From DASPWV01 sp046727855 (lineage in GTDB: Bacteria > Acidobacteriota > Vicinamibacteria > Vicinamibacterales > UBA2999): DNA of 54,855 bases. Below, one piece after another: positions 8,755 through 17,845 of this stretch; the stretch's first letter is position 1; the number at the start of each line of letters is the position of its first letter. Below the pieces are notes generated by a model. The model was not told where the DNA came from, ran no database searches, and worked only from the letters and a program-made list of their open reading frames with translations. Position numbers and translations under genes: made by a program. Location: NCBI GenBank assembly GCA_046727855.1, contig JBKPDL010000110.1, forward strand, positions 1 to 54,855, in the 5' to 3' direction.

Positions 8755-9611
8755 CCCGCCGGTCCGCAACGGCCATCGTCATTGCGCTTTCGTGTGCGGC
8801 CGGCAGTGGGTTACGCGCGCAGTCGCCCACGTTTTCAACCCGCGTCGAGGCGGTTCGACTCGACGTTCTGGTTACGCAGGACGGCCAGCCGCTCCGCGGC
8901 CTGGCTGCCGCCGATTTCGAAGTGTTCGACAACGGTGTGAAGCAGTCGGTCGATCTCCTCAGCCCCGAACAACTGCCGTTGAGCATCGTCCTGGCGCTCG
9001 ACGTGAGCGCGAGCGTCACAGGGGAGCGGCTCCGTCATCTTACGGACGCAGGCAGAGCAGTACTCGACGCCCTGAAGAAGGACGATCAAGCGGCGCTGAT
9101 TACGTTCACGGAATCGATTTCGCTCGACGCCGATCTCACAGCAGACGTTGCGACTGTAAAAGAGGCGCTCGGGAACATCTCGCCGAAAGGCGATACCGCG
9201 TTGACCGACGGCGCCTACGTTGCCGTCACCGTGGCAGACGGAAGCAGCGGACGTGGAATGGTGATCATGTTCAGCGACGGCAGCGATACCGCCAGCTGGC
9301 TGCTTGACCCGAGCGCGATCGCAGCCGCGCGCCGCTCAGAAGTCGTTATCTACGGCATCGCGGCAGGCGCGAGAGATCGAACGTTTCTTCGCGAGCTGAC
9401 GAGCGCGACCGGCGGCCGGCTGTTCGAGATCGAATCGACGCGCAACCTGCGAGCCGTGTTTCTCGCCGCGCTGGAGGAATTCCGGCAGCGCTATCTTTTG
9501 AGCTACACGCCAACAGATGTCGCGAAAAGTGGTTGGCACAGCGTGGATGTGAAGATCAAAGGCCGCCGCGCAAATGTAAAGGCACGCCCCGGCTATCGAG
9601 CGGGATCGTGA
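8751..9611 (+). CDS. Secreted VWFA-domain protein (acidobacterial type)
   Basis: This is a 286-aa protein with a Sec signal peptide (residues 1-22, ending GLRAQ), a short N-terminal beta domain ending FEVFDNGVKQ, then a von Willebrand factor A domain. The MIDAS motif DVSAS follows LSIVLAL, and the later loop is MFSDGSDT. The C-terminus RYLLSYTP is characteristic of the VWFA proteins abundant in Acidobacteria. The ATG at 8751 overlaps the preceding TGA (ATGA), so it is coupled to the TPR protein. A longer opening from 8667 lacks a signal peptide. It probably acts in the periplasm or at the surface in protein interactions; the partner is unknown. Confidence 0.88.
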   Translation: MTRRSATAIVIALSCAAGSGLRAQSPTFSTRVEAVRLDVLVTQDGQPLRGLAAADFEVFDNGVKQSVDLLSPEQLPLSIVLALDVSASVTGERLRHLTDAGRAVLDALKKDDQAALITFTESISLDADLTADVATVKEALGNISPKGDTALTDGAYVAVTVADGSSGRGMVIMFSDGSDTASWLLDPSAIAAARRSEVVIYGIAAGARDRTFLRELTSATGGRLFEIESTRNLRAVFLAALEEFRQRYLLSYTPTDVAKSGWHSVDVKIKGRRANVKARPGYRAGS

Positions 9612-9660
9612 ACCGTCGCGAAGCTAAAGCTTCTGGCTACGTGTAACCCGAACATGTAGC

Positions 9661-9678
9661 GCGGACCTTCAGGTCCGC
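9661..9678. repeat. REP-like palindrome GCGGACCTTCAGGTCCGC
   Basis: This is a copy of the 18-bp palindrome family, with TC at the centre. It lies in the 81-bp gap between the convergent VWFA and response-regulator genes, 15 bp beyond the regulator stop. Confidence 0.85.
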
Positions 9679-9692
9679 GACCTGCAACCCCG

Positions 9693-10388
9693 CTAACCTG
9701 CAAACTTATATCCAAGCCCGTGCACCGTCAGGATGAACTGCGGGACCCGCGGGTTGGCTTCCAGCTTTTGCCGCAACCACGCCACGTGAACGTCCACGGT
9801 TCGCGTCGACGGCGTCGCCTGATACCCCCACACCTCGTGCAGCAGCTCTTCGCGGGAGATCGTGGCGCCGCGGTGCTCGATGAAATAGCGCAACAGGTGA
9901 AACTCTTTGGCTGAGAGCTCCACGAGCGAACCGTTCTTCGTAACCTCGGCTTTACGAACGTCCACAACGACGTCGCCGAATTGATAGCGCTCGAGTGCGA
10001 CGCCGGCAGCCGCGGGCGCGCGACGGAGCAGCGCTTCGAGACGCGCGAGCAGCTCGATCATCTCGAACGGTTTGGTCAAGTAATCATCCGCGCCCAATTT
10101 CAACCCCACGACGCGATCGACCACTTGGCCGCGCGCGGTGAGCATCAGAATCGGCGTCTGAATGCCTTGTTGCCGCAGCGTGCGCGCCACATCGAACCCG
10201 TCACGCCCCGGGAGCATCACGTCGAGCACGATGATGTCGAACGGTTCGCCGGTGGCACGCGCGACGGCGACGTTGCCGTCACCGGCGGTCTCGACCTGAT
10301 ACCCCTCGGACGCGAGCCGATCGCTCAGTGCGAGTTGGAGGCCAGGTTCGTCTTCGACGAGGAGCAGGCGAGAGGTAGAAGCGGGCAA
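9693..10388 (-). CDS. OmpR/PhoB-family response regulator
   Basis: This is a 231-aa two-domain regulator. The receiver domain (residues 5-120) has the acidic pair near VEDE, the phosphoacceptor Asp 56 in VLDVMLPGRDG, the conserved Thr in LTARG and Lys in YLTKPF. The C-terminal winged helix (about 135-231) has LSAKEFHLLRYF, STRTVDVHVAWLRQK and VHGLGYKF. It would bind DNA as a dimer on direct repeats after phosphorylation by the kinase just upstream on the same strand. Kinase and regulator are separated by 197 bp of repeats rather than the usual few bases, so they may be transcribed separately. Confidence 0.95.
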   Translation of the reverse strand: MPASTSRLLLVEDEPGLQLALSDRLASEGYQVETAGDGNVAVARATGEPFDIIVLDVMLPGRDGFDVARTLRQQGIQTPILMLTARGQVVDRVVGLKLGADDYLTKPFEMIELLARLEALLRRAPAAAGVALERYQFGDVVVDVRKAEVTKNGSLVELSAKEFHLLRYFIEHRGATISREELLHEVWGYQATPSTRTVDVHVAWLRQKLEANPRVPQFILTVHGLGYKFAG

Positions 10389-10585
10389 GGTACTGAATTC
10401 TTCGTTCCTTGAGATCTTCGTTTCTCAGCTTTTCGTTTTTCGTTCTTAGACCGTTATGCGGCCACAGACGTCAATTTTGTACGGACCCGCATAACGGTCT
10501 ACGGCGCGCGGAGCGCGCCAAGCCAACAACAAAAACTAGCCAACAGCCGCGGAGTTAGACGGATATCAAGGGCAGGGCCCCTTGG
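10389..10585. repeat. Mosaic of interspersed repeats between kinase and regulator
   Basis: This 197-bp spacer has no gene. It holds a 14-bp perfect inverted repeat, AGACCGTTATGCGG at 10448-10461 and its complement at 10487-10500. It also holds a GGCGCGCGGAGCGCGCC element at 10503-10519, and an ATATCAAGGGC...CCCCTTGGCTAGTT element at 10562-10590. Each element recurs at 36480-36650, and parts recur at 24638 and 53865. The hairpins could attenuate readthrough from the kinase into the regulator. Confidence 0.75.
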
Positions 10586-12574
10586 CTAGTTCTTCAGCTG
10601 CCCCGCCCGAAGGCCAGCCGCCACAGCGGACCCCCGGCGGACCAGCACCACCTCGTGCACGCCGGGCAACTCGATCGTAAACGCGCTACCGTGCCCAGGT
10701 TCACTCTGGACGCTTACGCTGCCGCCGTGGGCTTCGACGATGCGAAGTACGAGATGGAGGCCGAGCCCGCTGCCCTGAATCTGACGTGAGACGGCTTCGC
10801 GGCCGCGGAAGAACGGCTCGAAGATGTACTTGCGATCGTCTGGGGAAATGCCAAGGCCGTGATCCGCGACCGTGATGCGCGTGGCCTGATGCTTGGTCGG
10901 CGCGGCCGAAATGCGCACCCACCGATCGCTGCCGCCGTATTTGATCGCGTTGCTGATGAGATTTTGAACTGCGGATCGCAGCGCCGCGCGATCGCCGACC
11001 ACTCGCTGCACGCCATTCGGGTCGGTGGGCAGATGCAGCAGCGCCGGTGCGATATCCACTTCGAGTGTCGCCCCGGCCAGCTCGAGCTCGGCCCGGCTGG
11101 CGCCGACAGCTTCATCGATCAACGTCGCAACGGGAATCGCAACGCGCGCCGCCGACGCTCTCCCGGCGGCAATGCCTGCGAGCTGCAGCACGCGCTCCAC
11201 GGTTTCGGCCAGCCGGCGCGCTTCGGTTTGGATGGTCGCGCCGTACGTCTTCACGCGGCCGGGTTCATCGACCACGCCGTCCGCGAGGTTCCCCGCTGCG
11301 GCGCCGATCACCGAGACCGGCGTCCGCAACTCGTGCGAGACGGCCGCGACAAACTCCAATTGCTGACGGGCGAGGCGATCCGCACGGCGCGCCGAAACCA
11401 CGATCAGGCCGATCGCCGCGCCAAGCAGTGCAAGAATCCCGGAGCTCAACACGAAGTTGCGCGTCCGCGCCGCCGCCACCGCTGCTTCAAGTGATCCTGC
11501 GCGGTGCTTCGCAACCAGCCGCCAGTGTCCCTCGCCCGGATTGATCACGCGCGACTCCACACGTGCGCCGGCATCGCGCCGCGCTTCGAAAACGTTCACC
11601 ACCACCCTGTCTTCGGGAGCGCCGCCATCGCGACCGCCGGGACCCCCGCGGGCGCGGCGACCGTCGCGCGCCATGAACAGCATCGGTCCGACACGCGAGC
11701 CGAGAAGCGTCGTGGTCGCGTCGGGCTGTGCGCCAGCCGCCATCGCGGCGCCTTCCGTGGATTCGTAAATCACCTGCGATGGGTTGTCGCGCGAGACCAC
11801 AGCAACGAGGTAATCCGAGTGACCACGCTCGTCGAAGAGATGACGTTTGACCAACGCCGGCAACACGTCTTTGCCGAGGGCGTTGAGGTCGAGCCGCAGC
11901 AGCGTGAACCCGAGCAGCCGCACGTCCGGGGGCACTGGGGCGAGGTTTGGCTCGCTCCGCGGCTGCGGAGGCGCGAACCGCATGATCGGCACGATGATCG
12001 ATTGCTCGTCGCCGGAAGCGGAGGGCGGCAGAAGGAAGCGATCGAAGCGTTCGCGTTCACCGCGGCCGCGGGATGGCGCGACGATTTCGATGCGGCGGTC
12101 GCCGGCGCCGAAGCGCACGCGCGCGCTCTGCAGTTCGGGCGGCCACTCGGTTGGCTCGAACGTGCGAGTGTCGACGTTCCACACGTGCAATGGCACGTCC
12201 GCCCGAGGCTGCGTGCGGTGCCCTTCGCGATCGCCGAGCCGCTCCGGGCCCTCCACGAAGTACACTGCTTTGACGATTTCCGGTGCAATCGCGCTTTCGC
12301 TCCACGCCTGATAGCGTGAGGCGTAGTTCGACCACGTGCCTTGCTCGACCATCGCGCTTTCGATTTGAAGATCCGCGACGGCTTTGGCGAGCTCGCCGTC
12401 GAAGTCCTGCACGAGCTGAGAGGCAGCGGTTTGAAGCGTGCGCTCACGCCGATCGCGGTCCGCGTCGGCGATCTGATCGAGCCAGGAGTATTGCAGCCAC
12501 GCGAGCGCCGGCAGCAGCACGATCACGGCCGCGGCCAGGGCCGTGACGCCCGACACGCGCCACCGACGCTTCAT
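10586..12574 (-). CDS. Membrane sensor histidine kinase
   Basis: This is a 662-aa kinase. The first transmembrane helix spans about residues 8-28 (GVTALAAAVIVLLPALAW). A large extracytoplasmic sensor region of about 330 residues follows, including an RRARGGPGGRDGG low-complexity patch, and then a second helix (SSGILALLGAAIGLIVV). The HisKA domain carries His 414 in SHELRTP. The HATPase domain has the N box NAIKYGG, G1 DHGLGISPDD and G2 GSGLGLHLV. No HAMP or PAS domain is obvious. I chose the ATG at 12574 because the upstream 126 codons of the open frame look non-coding. It pairs with the regulator at 9693 and is divergent from the 12761 gene. Confidence 0.92.
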   Translation of the reverse strand: MKRRWRVSGVTALAAAVIVLLPALAWLQYSWLDQIADADRDRRERTLQTAASQLVQDFDGELAKAVADLQIESAMVEQGTWSNYASRYQAWSESAIAPEIVKAVYFVEGPERLGDREGHRTQPRADVPLHVWNVDTRTFEPTEWPPELQSARVRFGAGDRRIEIVAPSRGRGERERFDRFLLPPSASGDEQSIIVPIMRFAPPQPRSEPNLAPVPPDVRLLGFTLLRLDLNALGKDVLPALVKRHLFDERGHSDYLVAVVSRDNPSQVIYESTEGAAMAAGAQPDATTTLLGSRVGPMLFMARDGRRARGGPGGRDGGAPEDRVVVNVFEARRDAGARVESRVINPGEGHWRLVAKHRAGSLEAAVAAARTRNFVLSSGILALLGAAIGLIVVSARRADRLARQQLEFVAAVSHELRTPVSVIGAAAGNLADGVVDEPGRVKTYGATIQTEARRLAETVERVLQLAGIAAGRASAARVAIPVATLIDEAVGASRAELELAGATLEVDIAPALLHLPTDPNGVQRVVGDRAALRSAVQNLISNAIKYGGSDRWVRISAAPTKHQATRITVADHGLGISPDDRKYIFEPFFRGREAVSRQIQGSGLGLHLVLRIVEAHGGSVSVQSEPGHGSAFTIELPGVHEVVLVRRGSAVAAGLRAGQLKN

Positions 12575-12760
12575 CACAATAGGCAGTCTAGCATGCGAAA
12601 AATCGGAGCTTTTTTCGCGAATCGCGTATTTAACATCCTTAACAACCTCTTTGCCGTTCCTTAACGTCCTGCTCACCGGTATCGTCGTATTTATGGGAGA
12701 CGCAAGCAGGTGCGCTCGGTGCGCACGGTGCTTGGGTGCGGTGCAGCAAAGGAGATCGTG
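12575..12760. promoter_or_regulatory. Divergent promoter region with TTAAC direct repeats
   Basis: This 186-bp region lies between the kinase (minus) and the secreted protein (plus). It is AT-richer than its surroundings and contains TTAAC at 12630-12634, 12639-12643 and 12661-12665. The last two are 22 bp apart, two helical turns, as seen for OmpR-family binding sites. This makes it a candidate autoregulatory site for the neighbouring regulator. A GGAG at 12751 is the ribosome-binding site of the 12761 gene. Confidence 0.35.
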
Positions 12761-13714
12761 ATGCGAAGAGTTGTTTTTGCCTTGCTGGTCACCACGCTCG
12801 GTAGTCCGCTCGAGGCGCAAGACAAAGCGGGCGACGTGGTCAAGGAGATGCGCAGGGCGCTCGGCGGCGACAAGCTCGAGTCGATGAAAACATTGAGCCT
12901 GGAAGGTCCGTTTCGACGTGAGATGGGATCGCGGCAGATGGAAGGTACCCACAGCCTGACGATTCAGCTGCCGAATCAGATGTTTCGCAGCGAAGACATG
13001 GCGCTTCCCGGCGGCATGTCGGTGGAGCGCATGGCCGCGCTCAACGGAGACACTGCGTGGGAAGACGTCAAGCAGCGCGGCGGTCTGGGCGGCGGCATGC
13101 AGATCATGATGCGCGGACCCGACAATCGCGAGCTCAATCCGCAGGCGATCGAAGAAGCGCGTCTGCGGCGCACCCGCAACGAGATGATGCGGTACTTACT
13201 CGCGTTCTTCGGCGGCGCCACGCTGCAACCGTCCTACGTCGCCGTCGCGGAAGCGCCGGACGGAAAAGCGGATGTCCTCGAAGTGAAGAACGAAGGCGGT
13301 GCGTCGGTGCGCATTTTTGTCGATCAGCAGTCGCATCTTCCGCTGATGCTGCAGTACCAGGAAGTGCGCCCGATGATGCGGTTCGACGGCGGGCGCGGTG
13401 GTCGCGGAGGTCCCGGCACCCCGGGCGCCGGTGCGGAAGCAGGCGGTCAGCCCGGCGTCGAAGGGCGTGGCGGTCGCGGGCGCGAGCCCGGCCAGACTCC
13501 CGATCCCGAAGCGATTCGTCGTCGAATGGAGCAGGCCGGTCCTCCGCAGCCGAGCACGGTGAACTTGTTCCTCGCGGACTTCAAGAAAGTAGACGGCGTG
13601 ATGATCCCGCACCGGCTCACGCAATCGATCGAGGGCAAGCCTGTCGAAGAGTGGACGCTGGACAAGGTCAAAGTCAACCCTTCGATCAAAGCTGACTTGT
13701 TCGAAAAGAAGTAG
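12761..13714 (+). CDS. Secreted protein of unknown function with a Gly/Arg-rich linker
   Basis: This 317-aa protein begins at the ATG at 12761, supported by GGAG 7 nt upstream. The signal peptide covers about residues 1-19 (MRRVVFALLVTTLGSPLEAQ). The body resembles the outer-membrane lipoprotein-sorting (LolA-like) proteins common beside TonB receptors in this group: VKEMRRALGG near the start and VDGVMIPHRLTQSIEGK near the end. A low-complexity Gly/Arg/Pro segment lies at about residues 208-265. It ends 5 bp before the TonB-receptor start, so the two form an operon opposite the kinase. The specific function is not recognised. Confidence 0.8.
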   Translation: MRRVVFALLVTTLGSPLEAQDKAGDVVKEMRRALGGDKLESMKTLSLEGPFRREMGSRQMEGTHSLTIQLPNQMFRSEDMALPGGMSVERMAALNGDTAWEDVKQRGGLGGGMQIMMRGPDNRELNPQAIEEARLRRTRNEMMRYLLAFFGGATLQPSYVAVAEAPDGKADVLEVKNEGGASVRIFVDQQSHLPLMLQYQEVRPMMRFDGGRGGRGGPGTPGAGAEAGGQPGVEGRGGRGREPGQTPDPEAIRRRMEQAGPPQPSTVNLFLADFKKVDGVMIPHRLTQSIEGKPVEEWTLDKVKVNPSIKADLFEKK

Positions 13715-13719
13715 AGAAC

Positions 13720-16356
13720 GTGACACCCGTCTCGCGATTCCTCGTGCGCGCTCTTCTTCTGCTCGTCGTTTCGGCGCCAGCGGTGTCGGCGTTTGCGCAG
13801 CAAGCGGCATCCACGCTGCGCATTCGCGTGCAGGACGAAACGCAGGGAGCGCTCATTCACGCCCTCGTCACCATCACTGATCCGGCTGGTGTCGAGCGAC
13901 AGGTATTGGTCAACGAAGCAGGCGAGGTGACATTCGCGCTGCAGCCCGGTGTCTATCAACTCAAGATCGAGGCCGAGGGCTTTCGCGGCTATTCGGTAAG
14001 CTACACCGTGAAGCGCGGAAACAACAACGTGGTGGCCACGCTGCCGGTGGCCCTCGCGGAAGAGATCGTCGTGCAGGAGCAAAGCGCCGAGTCGCTGCGC
14101 GAGAAAGGTTTCACCCGGACGCTGGCGCGCGACGAAATCGACTCGCTGTCCGACGATCCAGACGAAATGGCGGAGCAGCTGCGGCAGATGGCGGGGCCGG
14201 GTGCGCAAATCTTCGTCGATGGGTTCAGTGGCGGGCGCCTGCCGCCCAAGGATCAAATCCAGCAGATCCGGTTCCACACCAACTCGTACGCGGCAGAGTA
14301 CCACGATGCGGGGATGGTGCGGATCGAAGTGATCACCAAGCCCGGCATGGGCGATTGGCGCGGCGGCTTCAACTTTGGCTTCCGCGATGAGTCACTCAAC
14401 GCGCGCAACGCCTTTGCGCCGGAGCGCGGAGCCGAGCAGCAGAAGCGGTTCATGTTCAACTTCCAGGGTCCGCTCGCGAAGGGGAAGACCAGCCTGATGA
14501 TCAACGCGGACGGCAATCTCTCGTACGATTCGCGCACGATTCTGGCGACGACGCCAACCGGGGTCGTGAACGATCAGATCACACGTCCCGTTGACGCCGT
14601 GAACGTCACCGCCCGCGTCGAGCACGTCCTGGGCGGCGGCAACACGCTGCGCGCCGAGTTCTCGCGCCGCGACAACTCTCAGCGCAATCTCGGGGTTGGC
14701 GACTTCGACCTGCCGGAGCGCGCGTACGAAACCGATGCGGTCGTGGATACGCTGCGCGCCCGCAACACACGAGTGTTTGGCAAGAAGCTGTTCAGCGAAT
14801 TGCGCGTGGAATTCTCGCGCTCCGAAACGACACAGTCGTCGACGTCGCACACCCCCACAATTCGCGTGCTGGATCAGTTCACGGCCGGCGGCGCCGGCCT
14901 GTCGGGCACCCGCGAAGGCCGAGTGTTCACGTTGGCGCAGAACTTCGACCTGAACGTGCGCAAGCACGCGCTTCGCTTCGGCCTCGAAGTCAACGGCGGA
15001 TGGTGGGACAGCAATCAGCAGTCGAACGCCAACGGCACGTTCACCTTCTCGACGATGGAAGACTACCTGGCGAATCGGCCACAAACCTACGTGCGCCGCG
15101 TCGGCGATCCGAATGTCACCTACTCACAGTACGACGCCGGCTGGTATCTCCAGGACGACTTCCGCCTGACGAAGAACATCAACCTGAGCGTCGGCGTCCG
15201 CCAGGAAGTGCAGACGCACATGGACGACAAGTGGAACATCGCGCCGCGTGTCGCGCTTACTTATGCGCTTGGCAAGGGAACGATACGCGGCGGCTACGGC
15301 ATTTTTTACGACTGGCTGGAAACCAATATCTACGAGCAGACCGTGCGCGTCGACGGCACGCACCAGATCGACGAGACCATCATCAATCCGTCATATCCGG
15401 ATCCGGGGCAGGCCAGCGGCACGGTGTTGCCTGCCAGCCGGATTCAGCTGGGGCCCGCGCTCTCGCAGCCCACGATCCATCAGGCCTCCATCGGCTATGA
15501 GCGGCCGCTGAAAAACTGGGGGCAGATCCGCGGCGACTACATGATCACCCGCGCCACCGATACCCTGCGCTCGATCAACGTGAACGCGCCAATCAACGGT
15601 GTGCGTCCGCTCGCCGACGCAGGAAACATCACTCAGATCGAGTCCACAGGACGGCGGGACTCCGATCGGATCACCGCTGCGATCAACTTGCGGGTCCCCA
15701 ACCGGCGGGTGATGGGCAACGTGATGTATCAGTGGTTTAACGTGCGGAACTTTGCCGATTCGCCGCTCGGTCTGCCCTCGAACAGCAACGATCCTGATGC
15801 GGATTGGGGTCCTTCAGCAACGGACGTCCGCCATCGTCTGTTCCTGATGTTCAACACTCCGCTGCTCTTTGGCGTGCGCGCGGGAATGCAGGCGCAGTAT
15901 GCGTCGGCGTTGCCTTACAACATTACGACGGGCAACGACGACAACGGCGACACGGTGTTCAACGATCGGCCCGCCGGTGTGGGCCGTAACAGCGCGCGTG
16001 GCGCCGATCAATGGACGATGAGTTTGCGCGTGAATCGCTCGTTCAACCTGGGCGGCGTTCTTGGCGGCGGTCCAATTTTCATCGGTGCACCGGCGTCAAA
16101 TTCGCAGCAACCAATGGCGGCGCAGCGGGGCCCTGGCGGCGGTCCCGGCGAAGGCGGCCCCGTGATTCGCGAGATGATCATGGACGGCTCGACACCGTCG
16201 CGCTACCGCCTCGATCTCTACGCGCAGGTATCGAACCTCTTCAACAACACCAACCTGAATCAATTCGTCGGCAACCTGCTGTCGCCGTACTTCGGTCGCG
16301 CGACGTCAGCCGCGCCGCCGCGGCGCGTCGAAATCGGCGCTTCGCTCAGCTTTTAA
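13720..16356 (+). CDS. TonB-dependent receptor with N-terminal CarboxypepD-regulatory domain
   Basis: This 878-aa outer-membrane protein starts at a GTG at 13720. It has a signal peptide (residues 1-27, ending AFAQQ). Residues about 30-110 form a carboxypeptidase-regulatory-like beta domain with QDETQGALIHALVTI and QPGVYQLKIEAEGF. A plug-like region with IFVDGFSGG near 166 follows, and then a long beta-barrel ending in a C-terminal Phe (GASLSF), the outer-membrane insertion signal. The transported ligand is unknown. It is in an operon with the secreted 12761 gene and divergent from a two-component system, which suggests the kinase senses something related to its substrate. A Gly/Pro patch lies near residue 800. 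Confidence 0.93.
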   Translation: MTPVSRFLVRALLLLVVSAPAVSAFAQQAASTLRIRVQDETQGALIHALVTITDPAGVERQVLVNEAGEVTFALQPGVYQLKIEAEGFRGYSVSYTVKRGNNNVVATLPVALAEEIVVQEQSAESLREKGFTRTLARDEIDSLSDDPDEMAEQLRQMAGPGAQIFVDGFSGGRLPPKDQIQQIRFHTNSYAAEYHDAGMVRIEVITKPGMGDWRGGFNFGFRDESLNARNAFAPERGAEQQKRFMFNFQGPLAKGKTSLMINADGNLSYDSRTILATTPTGVVNDQITRPVDAVNVTARVEHVLGGGNTLRAEFSRRDNSQRNLGVGDFDLPERAYETDAVVDTLRARNTRVFGKKLFSELRVEFSRSETTQSSTSHTPTIRVLDQFTAGGAGLSGTREGRVFTLAQNFDLNVRKHALRFGLEVNGGWWDSNQQSNANGTFTFSTMEDYLANRPQTYVRRVGDPNVTYSQYDAGWYLQDDFRLTKNINLSVGVRQEVQTHMDDKWNIAPRVALTYALGKGTIRGGYGIFYDWLETNIYEQTVRVDGTHQIDETIINPSYPDPGQASGTVLPASRIQLGPALSQPTIHQASIGYERPLKNWGQIRGDYMITRATDTLRSINVNAPINGVRPLADAGNITQIESTGRRDSDRITAAINLRVPNRRVMGNVMYQWFNVRNFADSPLGLPSNSNDPDADWGPSATDVRHRLFLMFNTPLLFGVRAGMQAQYASALPYNITTGNDDNGDTVFNDRPAGVGRNSARGADQWTMSLRVNRSFNLGGVLGGGPIFIGAPASNSQQPMAAQRGPGGGPGEGGPVIREMIMDGSTPSRYRLDLYAQVSNLFNNTNLNQFVGNLLSPYFGRATSAAPPRRVEIGASLSF

Positions 16357-16425
16357 CGGCCTCGCGGCCCTTCGACTCCGGCGAATTTCGCGTCGCTCGG
16401 GGCAGGCCGGATATCCTACGGGAAT

Positions 16426-17544
16426 ATGCCGGCCGGTTCGGACGTCGTCATTGTCGGCGCAGGGATCATCGGCTGCGCGTGCGCGCATGTGCTCTCATCC
16501 GCCGGCGCCCGCGTTCATGTCATCGACGCTCGTGGCGTTGGAGGCGGAGCGTCGCAAGCGTCAGCTGGCGTCCTGGCGCCATATATAGAAGGCCACGAGT
16601 CGAGCGAGCTGCGATCGCTCGGACGGCGGAGCCTCGATTTGTACGACGGTTTTATCGAGCGCGCTGTCGAGGACAGCGGCAGCACGATTCAATACGATCG
16701 CAGCGGCACGCTCGAAGTGGCGTTCGAAGAAGAGGAGCTCGCACGGCACCGGCGCACCGCGGCGGCTCTGGGTCGCGACGGCATCGAGGCGCAGGTGCTC
16801 GATAACGAGATGCTGCGCGAGCTCGAGCCGCTGGTGTCAACAGGCGCGCGCGGCGGGTTGCTCATTGGCATTCACGGTTTTGTCGGCGTGCCGGATCTCA
16901 CCGCCGGTCTTGCCACTGCAGCAGTGCGCAAAGGCGCCAGGTTCTCGCTCGAGACCCGCGTCATTGCAATTCGTAGCGTCGATGGCCGGCCGACGGTGGA
17001 AACCGAATCGGGTTCGTTCACGGCCGACAGCGTTGTGCTCGCGGCCGGCAGCTGGAGTAGTCAAATCTCCATCCCGGGCGCGGCAGCGGCTGGCGTGAAA
17101 CCGATTCGCGGTCAGCTCTTGCACCTTGCGTGGCCAACAATTCAACCTCTGAGACGCGTCGTCTGGGGCACTGAGTGCTACATCGTTCCGTGGCGCAATG
17201 GGCGCGTGCTCGTTGGCGCGACCGTCGAGGATGCCGGATTCGAAGAGCGCGCCACGGCGGCCGGTGTTCGCGATCTGCTCGAAGCGGCGTGTACGGTCGT
17301 TCCTCATCTGTGGCAAGCTTCCTTCGCGGAAGTGCGCGTCGGGTTGCGCCCAATGTCGGCCGATGAGTTGCCATTGATCGGACGTTCCGACGCGGTGCCC
17401 GGCTTGATTTATGCAACCGGACACTATCGAAATGGGATTTTGCTCGCGCCGCTCACCGCGGGCCTGGTGAAGAATCTGGTGCTCGAAAACGGCGACGACC
17501 CGGCATTACGCGCGTTGTCGCCGTCGCGGGCGGGGCGGCTCTAA
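16426..17544 (+). CDS. thiO: Glycine oxidase ThiO / D-amino-acid-oxidase-family FAD enzyme
   Basis: This is a 372-aa DAO-family oxidase. The FAD dinucleotide-binding fold starts at residue 6 (VVIVGAGIIGCACAH), followed by GGGASQASAG, PIRGQLLHL in the middle, and the C-terminal FAD contact GHYRNGILLAP. ThiO oxidises glycine to iminoacetate for thiazole synthesis in aerobic thiamine biosynthesis. The length and the substrate-loop motif LRPMSADELPLIG match that group. No thiS, thiG or thiE is in the window, so a more general D-amino-acid or sarcosine oxidase role cannot be excluded. It is followed 16 bp later by pterin dehydratase. Confidence 0.85.
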   Translation: MPAGSDVVIVGAGIIGCACAHVLSSAGARVHVIDARGVGGGASQASAGVLAPYIEGHESSELRSLGRRSLDLYDGFIERAVEDSGSTIQYDRSGTLEVAFEEEELARHRRTAAALGRDGIEAQVLDNEMLRELEPLVSTGARGGLLIGIHGFVGVPDLTAGLATAAVRKGARFSLETRVIAIRSVDGRPTVETESGSFTADSVVLAAGSWSSQISIPGAAAAGVKPIRGQLLHLAWPTIQPLRRVVWGTECYIVPWRNGRVLVGATVEDAGFEERATAAGVRDLLEAACTVVPHLWQASFAEVRVGLRPMSADELPLIGRSDAVPGLIYATGHYRNGILLAPLTAGLVKNLVLENGDDPALRALSPSRAGRL

Positions 17545-17560
17545 CGATCGGAAGAACGCC

Positions 17561-17845
17561 ATGGCCACACTAACGCGCGCTGAGGTGGAGCAGCGTCTGA
17601 AAGCGCTCGATGGCTGGACGCTGGAGGGCAACGCGATCAAGAAACAGTACGTGCTCAAAGATTTTCCTGACGCCGTTGCCTTTGTCAGTCGGCTCGTGCC
17701 GGGCGCAGAAGCGGCCGATCACCATCCCGACATTCTGATCAACTACAAGCGCGTGACGCTCAGCTACTCGACGCACTCCGAAGGCGGGCTTACTGAAAAG
17801 GACTTTGAAGGCGCGAAGATGGCCGATCGCGTGTTCGCGGGGTAA
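17561..17845 (+). CDS. 4a-hydroxytetrahydrobiopterin dehydratase (pterin-4a-carbinolamine dehydratase)
   Basis: This 94-aa protein is full-length for the PCD/DCoH family. It has the signature HHPDI at residues 54-58 with catalytic His 54 and His 55, and the third His in STHSEGGLT (His 72). It dehydrates the pterin carbinolamine formed by aromatic amino acid hydroxylases. No phenylalanine hydroxylase lies in the window. GAAGAA upstream is a weak ribosome-binding site. The TAA stop is directly followed by the first unit of an ACGCAGA repeat island. Confidence 0.94.
   Translation: MATLTRAEVEQRLKALDGWTLEGNAIKKQYVLKDFPDAVAFVSRLVPGAEAADHHPDILINYKRVTLSYSTHSEGGLTEKDFEGAKMADRVFAG

Noticed and set aside
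12575..12952. 126-codon N-terminal extension of the kinase
   Set aside because: It runs through the divergent promoter and the start of the 12761 gene and lacks family-like sequence. The ATG at 12574 directly precedes the first transmembrane helix.
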